Shown piece after piece: positions 57,747 to 64,000 of a stretch of 64,000 bases of DNA (position 1 is the stretch's first letter; every line of letters begins with the position of its first letter). Source of the stretch: Oreocharis arfaki (Eukaryota; Chordata; Aves; Passeriformes; Paramythiidae); NCBI GenBank assembly GCA_013398015.1, contig VZRR01008008.1, positions 186,768 through 250,767 of the forward strand, written 5' to 3'. The translations under genes were made by a program, and so were the position numbers. The notes under the pieces were generated by a model. That model ran no database searches. It worked only from the letters and a program-made list of their open reading frames with translations, and was not told where the DNA came from.

Positions 57747-59500
57747 GTGATGTTTATGTCACTGTGACAGTCCCAGAAAACCCCTGCGATCACACAGGCA
57801 GCATGAGGGGCTTTGAAGAACAAGCCCTGCTGTAAAGCCGTTCTGCTGGGCATGGAAAAACTCCTCCAGGTTTGGCCAAGTGGTGGCATAATGTGCTAGG
57901 TTACACTAAGGATCCAGATGCCATAACATAAATCTGTATGTTGCAGGACTGAGAAGGTGATGGTTTTTTCTTTCATTTTATTAGCCAGGCAAATTTAAAA
58001 AGCTGCCTACAAAGCCCAGTGGACCCTGACATAAAGCATCAAGGATGCTCTTGCATCCTTAAAATGATGAATAAGGTGAAAAGAGTCTCTTTTGTCGTCC
58101 CCCCACCCTTCACCAAAAAACCAGAAGATTGAAGCTGGTGAATCAACAGAGAGGGGAATGAAATACTTTAATGAGCGTCTCCAAATTGGTCATTTCTTCC
58201 TGCTGCCTTGGGAAATTGTGGTAATCTGTAAATGAGACATCTGTTGCTACTTGGGTTTGAATTCTCCATTTTTGTCACTGGCATCGGTGCTGAGTGATTG
58301 TAGGACTCTGTGTGATGATGCTGGTCTGTGGGAGGAGGAGAGCAGGATCTGCTGCCTGGGGAGATGCAAGGGAAAAGGGGCTTTGAATGAAAGAGCAGCG
58401 GGAATTACTGGGAATGTTTTTGCAATGTATAGATGGAGAAATCTTCTTTTCCTTTGTCTTTAGGGGTTTTATCAGGACTTGGTGCATCCAGCTTAATTTG
58501 GATTACATTATATTTTAATGGAGCATCCTGCTGGACCCTGAGCCCTTTCTCTGGTTCTGCACAGGGTGTGCACTCTTGAAGTGGAGCAGGGATACCTGCA
58601 GAAAGACAATTGCTGGAGGCTGAGAGCCCTCTTGGGGCAGAGAGTTCACAGCAGGAGCTGCGATGTCATCTGTAACTGCCCATTCCTGCTTCCTCTCAAT
58701 TTAATTTCTTCCTGGCTTAATTTGCTGATGCCCTGTCCATAACCCCACTTTTCCCTGGTGTCATTTCTCTGTGTTCTGTGCTCTGGCTGCATCTCCTCTG
58801 CTGCGTTTTTGGGCCAGTGGAACGAGTTTCACAAGTTTCCGGCTGCATAATGCTGATGTGCCAAAGGGATTTGGTTCCCACATATTGATATCTGTGTTGC
58901 AAGTGGTGGGGTCATGGGTTGGCTTTGTCTTTGGGACTCTTTTGTACCAGTCCTTTCAGCCTCCTCTTAAATTTCTATTCCTTATGATCATTGTTTTAGT
59001 AATACCCACCTGCATCCCTTCTCAACATAATCATATTTGCGTGTCTGGCTATAGTTCTTCTTAGGGCTTAAACAACACCAAAAAATTCCTTACAGCTGAA
59101 ATGGTCCTTTTTGATCAAAGGATTTATCATGCTTCTTTTACTGTGCATTTCCCCAGATATGGCAGGTGATGTATATAATCCCTTTTATCCTTTTATTTTT
59201 TTTCTTCCCACTTACTTTCTTTAAAATTGAAAAGAGAGCTGGTATTTCTTCACTGCAATTGCACAACAGAGGAAGGCGTTACCAGCATCACATTTGGCTT
59301 GCAGTGCTCAGAACATTGTGCAAAGCCCCAGTGGGCCCTGAGAAAAGCACCTCTTTAACATCTGGTTACTGGGGTTTGGTAACAAATGCACCCACATATC
59401 CCTATTGAACAGCAAGTAAATTAGTGCCACTGATATTCTCTAAATAAATACTGTTGTTTAAAGCCTTTTCCTACCTGTTGGTGAAATGGAATCTGGTGTT

Positions 59501-59713
59501 TTAGGGAAGAAATTCTTCACTGTAGGGGTGGTGAGGCCCTGGCTCAGGTTGCCCAGAGAAGTTGTTGATGCCCCATCCTTTAAAGTGTCCAAGGCCAGGA
59601 TGGATGGGGCTTGGAGCAACCTGGTCTAGTGAAAGGTGTCCCTGCCCATGGTGGGAGGTTTGGAATTAGGTTGGTCCCTTCCAACCCAAACCATTTGTGA
59701 TTCCATGATTCCA
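59501..59713 (+). mobile_element. CR1 LINE 3' fragment (sense)
   Basis: 'ttagggaagaaattcttcac', 'ggtggtgaggccctggct', 'ggcttggagcaacctggtct', 'ggtgtccctgcccatgg' and the tail 'cccttccaacccaaaccatt' are in canonical order. About 13 bp normally found before 'ggtcccttcc' are missing. The subfamily is the same type as the 29434 and 37868 copies. Confidence 0.94.
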
Positions 59714-60399
59714 TCCTGCTCTGAAGAAACCGTATGGGAATTATTTTTACCTGGTTTGACTGGGCAAATGCAATCACTGTTGCATCACTGCCAGTTCTTT
59801 GAAATTGAGCTCGTTTGCAGCCACGCTGGCCTTGAACTGGTGCTGCATGGAGAGGGTGAAGGGATAAAGGGGGTGTGGGCAGGAAAGTTCCATGAACATC
59901 TCTAGTGCTTGGCAGACTCACGGGCGTGTCAGCCAGCACAGGGGTGGTAACTGCACAGAAGTAACAAGGTTGCCCTGAAATAAGTAGCCTACAGCAAATG
60001 TAGGCACTAGGAGGAAGATCGTGCAAATACTCCCAAGCTCTGTAATTCCTTATAATTTTTAGGAACTGGTTATCCTCTGCTTGCAAACATCCTGCAGGAT
60101 TGGCCACTTCCTTCACTGGAAAACAGTAAGCATTTGGTATAGTAATAACTGATTTTAAATGGAGAGAGGAAGCCCACCACTTGTCTTTCGACAGTGTGGC
60201 CAGACTCCACTTTCAGAAATTGCTTGTCCACCCTTCAAAAATCATGAGCTTGTTTTTTGGGTTTTTTTCCCTCATGTTTAAGCTGAAGAAGTCAAAAATT
60301 TGAGCTGTACAGATTGTGTCCATCAATCTGAATGTTTCTATCAATATGAGAGTTACCAATCAACCAGCTCTATAATCTGTACATACTGTGCACGTATAC
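59714..60399. other. Unique spacer between two CR1 tails
   Basis: No gene or repeat recognised. It is flanked by CR1 tails in head-out, tail-to-tail orientation. Confidence 0.5.
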
Positions 60400-60573
60400 A
60401 TAGAATAACGAGATCATTAAGGTTGGAAAAGACCTCCAAGATCATTGAGTCCAATTACTAATTTAACTTAACACTGCAAGGTCCACCATGAAACCATGTC
60501 TCTATGTAACACATTGACATGCTTTTTGAACGCTTTCGGAGGGTCTGACCTCTCCTTCCCTGGGTATACTGTC
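60400..60573 (-). mobile_element. CR1 LINE 3' fragment (antisense)
   Basis: Decayed tail ('tagaataacgagatcatt'), then 'aaggttggaaaagacctcca', 'agatcattgagtccaatta', 'ccaccatgaaaccatgtctc' and the ORF2 end near 'cttccctgggtatactg'. The tail type is the same as in the 9752 and 52721 copies. About 175 bp survive. Confidence 0.9.
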
Positions 60574-61867
60574 CATCAAGGAAACTTCCTGTAGCTGGAT
60601 GTTGGAAAGCTCGCTTTATTCCATCAGAAAGTGAGTTTGTAGTGAAAGTATCAGGCTGCTCGAGTCCTTGGGAAAGCAGTAAGTTTAATCTTTGAATGCA
60701 GCCTGTGCCTTCGTGGTGCAGCCTGGGCCTCTTACCATTCTGCAATGCTACAGCCCCTCATTCTGTAGCATACATCACCTTCCGCCCCTCAGCCCTTCTG
60801 TCAGCTGCACAACTTAACTGTAATTGTTGCTTTTCCCATATTTTTTTTCTTTCTTTGCTGCCCGTCTCCCTTGTAGGAGAGGAGGCATCTCCCTGCCTCC
60901 TCTCTTGTGGTTAGGCATTCATGCCCAGCACTGAGGGTGCTACCAAGGATTGTGTGTTGGTGATGTGATTTTGTTTGGGTGCCCTTTTTGGGTCTAAGGC
61001 CTGTCTCTTATGCAGGGGGGAATATGACATTTCCCTGGTGTGGAGGGTGTCAGAAAAACTAGTTCTTTAAGGGCTGTGAGCTAAAAGACTGCAGCAAATC
61101 TGGGGCAGTAGAAGCTTCTCCTCAGTGTCACAAACCCTGTGATCAGCTCCTTCCCCTTGAGAAATGTTTCATGGTTCACAGTGTTTCCTAGAAAGTGGCT
61201 TAGAAAATCAGTTTTGCAGTTTTGAAAACTAGTGACTGCTTTTGCGTGAGGCTTTCTGTGCCTCATTTTGGGGAAGTGATATCTTGCTCACATCTAAGGA
61301 AAGCTGTACAAAATTACTGCTTCAATCCACACAAACAAAATGTTTTGGCTTAATGGCCAAACTGATGGATTAATGAATCTCAGTCCTACTTGTTCACTGA
61401 AAAGAGATTTATTTTTCCCCCTGTAGGATAAACCCTGTAACTGAGAGATGTGTGTGTTTTTCAAGAGTCAAACTGACTGGTTGCTCATACTCTACGTGTG
61501 AGCTGTGGTCACTGGGATGAGACCCGTGGTTTTTCTCACGGTCACGGCTGGTATCTGTTCTTGCATGTAGCAGTTTCAAAATTGGGTTCCTACAGAAACT
61601 TGTGCAACACACTCTTCTCAGTGCATTACACAGAGCCAGTTTGCAATAATAATAATTTAAAAAAATAGAGGAGTTAAGTATCGTATGCAGATTGCTCACT
61701 GGAGGTGACTAAGTGGCCTGATGATCCCTCTCCTTTCGGTCAGAAACTCGGATCTCTGGATTGAGTCTTTGCAGAAAATGGCAATATTATAAGCAACACC
61801 TGGAGAGGAGGAGGGTACTGGTTGTAGAGTGTGATTCAAATTTTAAAAAGCCTCTTTGTAATGGGTA
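60574..61867. other. Unique sequence, no gene recognised
   Basis: Nothing recognised. Confidence 0.5.
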
Positions 61868-62120
61868 AGCTGAACTGTTTGAAGTTCAACAGAGGCAAAT
61901 GGAGGGTCCCCCACATGGGGAAGAATAACCCCAGCCCAGTACAGGCTGGGGACTGACCTGCTGGAAATCAGCTGTGCAGAGAAGGACCTGGGAGTCCTCA
62001 TGGACAACAAGCTCTCCATGAGCCAGCAGTGCCCTGGGGGGCAATAAGGCCCGTGGTGCATTAGGAGTGCATTAGGAAGAGCATTGTCAGCATGTCAAGA
62101 GAGGTGCTGCTACAGGCAGC
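61868..62120 (+). mobile_element. CR1 LINE ORF2 fragment (sense, inactive)
   Basis: Carries the ORF2 region after the catalytic box: the 'LKFNRGKWRV' block near 61878, 'AEKDLGVLMDNKLSMSQQC' near 61976-62032, and then 'IRKS'-type sequence. It has stops, at least one frameshift, and an 11-bp tandem duplication (62056-62077). Both ends are truncated, so the 3' UTR and tail are absent. Confidence 0.88.
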
Positions 62121-63782
62121 TGTGGAGACAGGATCAGCAGGTCCAAGGAGGAGCTGAACAGATTCATTGACAGTAGAAGGCTTCAGTGCTCTTATGTGAC
62201 AAGCACTGGCTGGAAACATGGAATATATTTCCTCTATTTATACAGCTAAAGCTTGAATGCTAGTGGAGCAGGAATCTGAAATGACAGCATGATTGCCCAA
62301 GCTGAATTAATTCACAGCGTCCAAGGAAAATGTGTGTGGAAAACATGTTGGAGCTGACCCACACCTCAGCCTCCACTCCACAAATGGGATCTTCATCCTG
62401 CCTGCAGCCTGCTGTGCTGTGGCCACATCTGTTGAGACTTGGCTGAATTGGAGGGAGCCTATGAGCTTGCTGGAGGATTGTGGGTGCTGGGGTCTCACCT
62501 GGCTTCTCCTGTCCTCGCTTGGTGTGGAAAAGATGTCGTGGTGTGGGGAAGAGTTATAAAGTGACTGGCTGCTGCTGGGGGCTTGTTCGTGCTCCTGCTA
62601 TGCTGTGCTGTGGGGTACACACTGCTGAAAACTGTCAAACCCAACACCAGCACCAGAGGAGAAACAACAGAGCCTGTTTTTTGTCTGTGTGGGGTTATTT
62701 TGGTGTGTCCAGCCCTCTGTTGTGCTCCTCTGAGTGCTGCCTAGGCATGTGCAAGCTATGGGGTGAAACTGGGGTGAATAGACTTGGGTCTGTTTCTGAA
62801 TAGCTGCAGAAAATTCCTTTGGAGGTGTTATGTGTATGCAGAGGCTGTTGCAGGCTTCCTGATGGCTGTTACACCTTCCCTCCTTGATGAATCCATGGGG
62901 TTTCGCGCACTGGATTATTACAGGGTGCCCTTTTAGCCCCTTCTAACACGACACCATTTGCATTTGTTCTCCCTCTGAAGAACAGGAGGGAAAGAACAGT
63001 GGGATATTCAGGGACTTAAAACCCCTGCACTTAACAAAAATGAAATGGGATCTCATGCCAACTGTGTGATTCGCACTTTCCTTGCTTTGTGTGCTGCGTT
63101 GGGGCTCTCCCCCCATTCCCTTTTAGGTGATTAATTCCACCTCCTGCTAAATAAATTTACAATTAAAATGGGCTTATTTGTAACAGCCACTGAATTTCCA
63201 CTCTCTCTCTCTCTCTTTTTCAATATATAATTGAAAACACACCCAAACTCTAGTCGCCTGTAAGTATTAATTTTCATTTCCACAGAATGCTCTGTCTCCG
63301 GGGCAAGGAAGGAAATTCCAGAGAGTTAGCCAAGACAATCAGGGTTAATGTGCTCTTTGAAAAGTGCGGTGCAAGCAGGACCCTTGCTTTCTCATCCAAA
63401 GGTCAGGCCTGCTGCTGGGACAGTGGTCTAGGGATAGGATGGAGGGGGCATGGGTCTGGCCCAATGTGTGTTTTGCCCAGGATACAGTTTGGGAGACCAT
63501 GTACAGCAACGATGGGAATGATGATATGATTTTTAGCGAGGCTGTGGATTGCTCAGGGGTAACATGTGCTCCTTCACAGAGGAACAAAGGCTGTTTTCAG
63601 TTGTGTGGGGGATGCCTGACTTCATAGCACAAGGGGTGTTGTACATCCACAAGTGTAGGAAGCACTTATGGGGATGGCGCTTTTTGGTTGTGCCCTCTTG
63701 ACAACCAGAAGAATAAGTGTAGCCTGTGGCCTTACCACCTTGCTAGTCTAAGTGCTATGGATCACTCCATGAACACTCATTT
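62121..63782. other. Unique sequence with short CT microsatellite
   Basis: No gene recognised. A (CT)8 run lies at 63201-63216, next to an AT-rich stretch ('caatatataattgaaaacac') typical of conserved noncoding DNA or simple drift. Confidence 0.5.
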
Positions 63783-64000
63783 ACAGAATCACAGAACAAG
63801 CTGAGTTGGAAGGGATGCACAAGGATCATCGAGTCCAGCTCCTGGCCCTGCACAGCACTATCCCCAAGGGTCACACCCTGTGCCCGAGAGCATTGACCAA
63901 ACACTCCTTGAGCTCTGTCAGGCTGGTGCTGTGACCACTGCCCTGGGGAGCCTGTGCCAGTGCCCAGCCACCCTCTGGGGAAAGAACCTTTTTTCTTGAT
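63783..64000 (-). mobile_element. CR1 LINE 3' portion (antisense), cut by window end
   Basis: Tail 'acagaatcacagaaca', then 'gagttggaagggatgcacaa', 'ggatcatcgagtccagctcc', and the ORF2 end ('ctggggagcctgtgccagtg', 'accctctggggaaagaacc'). It continues beyond base 64000. Its tail is the same type as the SINE tail at 27895-27932. Confidence 0.93.

Larger units (their letters stand above)
55831..59500. other. Unique sequence; exon-like segment and two hairpins
   Basis: No gene is recognised. A 54-nt plus-strand segment (57309-57362) has a CAG acceptor and a CAG/GTAAGC donor and is open in phase 0. Two perfect inverted repeats lie at 56040-56068 and 57720-57746. A G9 run lies near 56204-56212. 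Confidence 0.45.

Noticed and set aside
1..64000. CRISPR arrays, operons, phage or integron features
   Set aside because: No spaced direct repeats, no dense same-strand genes; repeats and composition are those of a bird nuclear genome.

Overview
This is vertebrate nuclear DNA, and almost certainly from a bird. The strongest evidence is a dozen CR1 LINE fragments on both strands. Several end in the avian CR1 3' tail (tandem ATTCTATGAT-like octamers plus a 'ggttggaaaggacctt'-type block). A short element at about 27.9 kb joins a degenerate tRNA-Ile head to a CR1-type tail. That is the architecture I recall for TguSINE1 of zebra finch, so a passerine is likely, but this is inference. There is no sign of bacterial, plasmid or phage organisation.

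I could not recognise any protein-coding gene. The open frames are short, overlap one another on both strands, cross assembly gaps, or belong to decayed CR1 reverse transcriptase. The window looks like intergenic or intronic DNA. Layout: 1-5.9 kb is unique and fairly GC-rich. A CpG island with a 467-bp assembly gap lies at 5.94-7.1 kb and is the best promoter candidate. From 7.1 to 27.8 kb the DNA is mostly unique and AT-rich, with one young CR1, an ancient CR1/L3-like relic, three MIR-like relics, a CTCCT microsatellite split by a CpG-rich cassette (11.65-11.75 kb), and two further CpG-rich patches (20.74-21.33 and 24.69-25.33 kb, the second beside a 106-bp gap). From 27.8 to 38 kb there is a repeat cluster (SINE and four CR1 pieces, all antisense). 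From 38 to 59.5 kb the DNA is again mostly unique, with one ancient CR1, one L2-type tail, one CR1, and blocks dense in homeodomain-like TAATTA motifs. From 59.5 to 64 kb there are four more CR1 fragments in mixed orientation.

No genes can be shown to work together here. What can be supported is the repeat history (truncation, internal deletion, tandem duplications, an inactivated reverse transcriptase box), candidate regulatory blocks, a few exon-like segments with good splice signals, and assembly weak points. I found no convincing new biological system. The best items for a second look are the cassette inside the microsatellite, the SINE/CR1 tail pair, the CpG blocks, the TAAT-rich block at 55 kb, and the exon-like segment at 57.3 kb.
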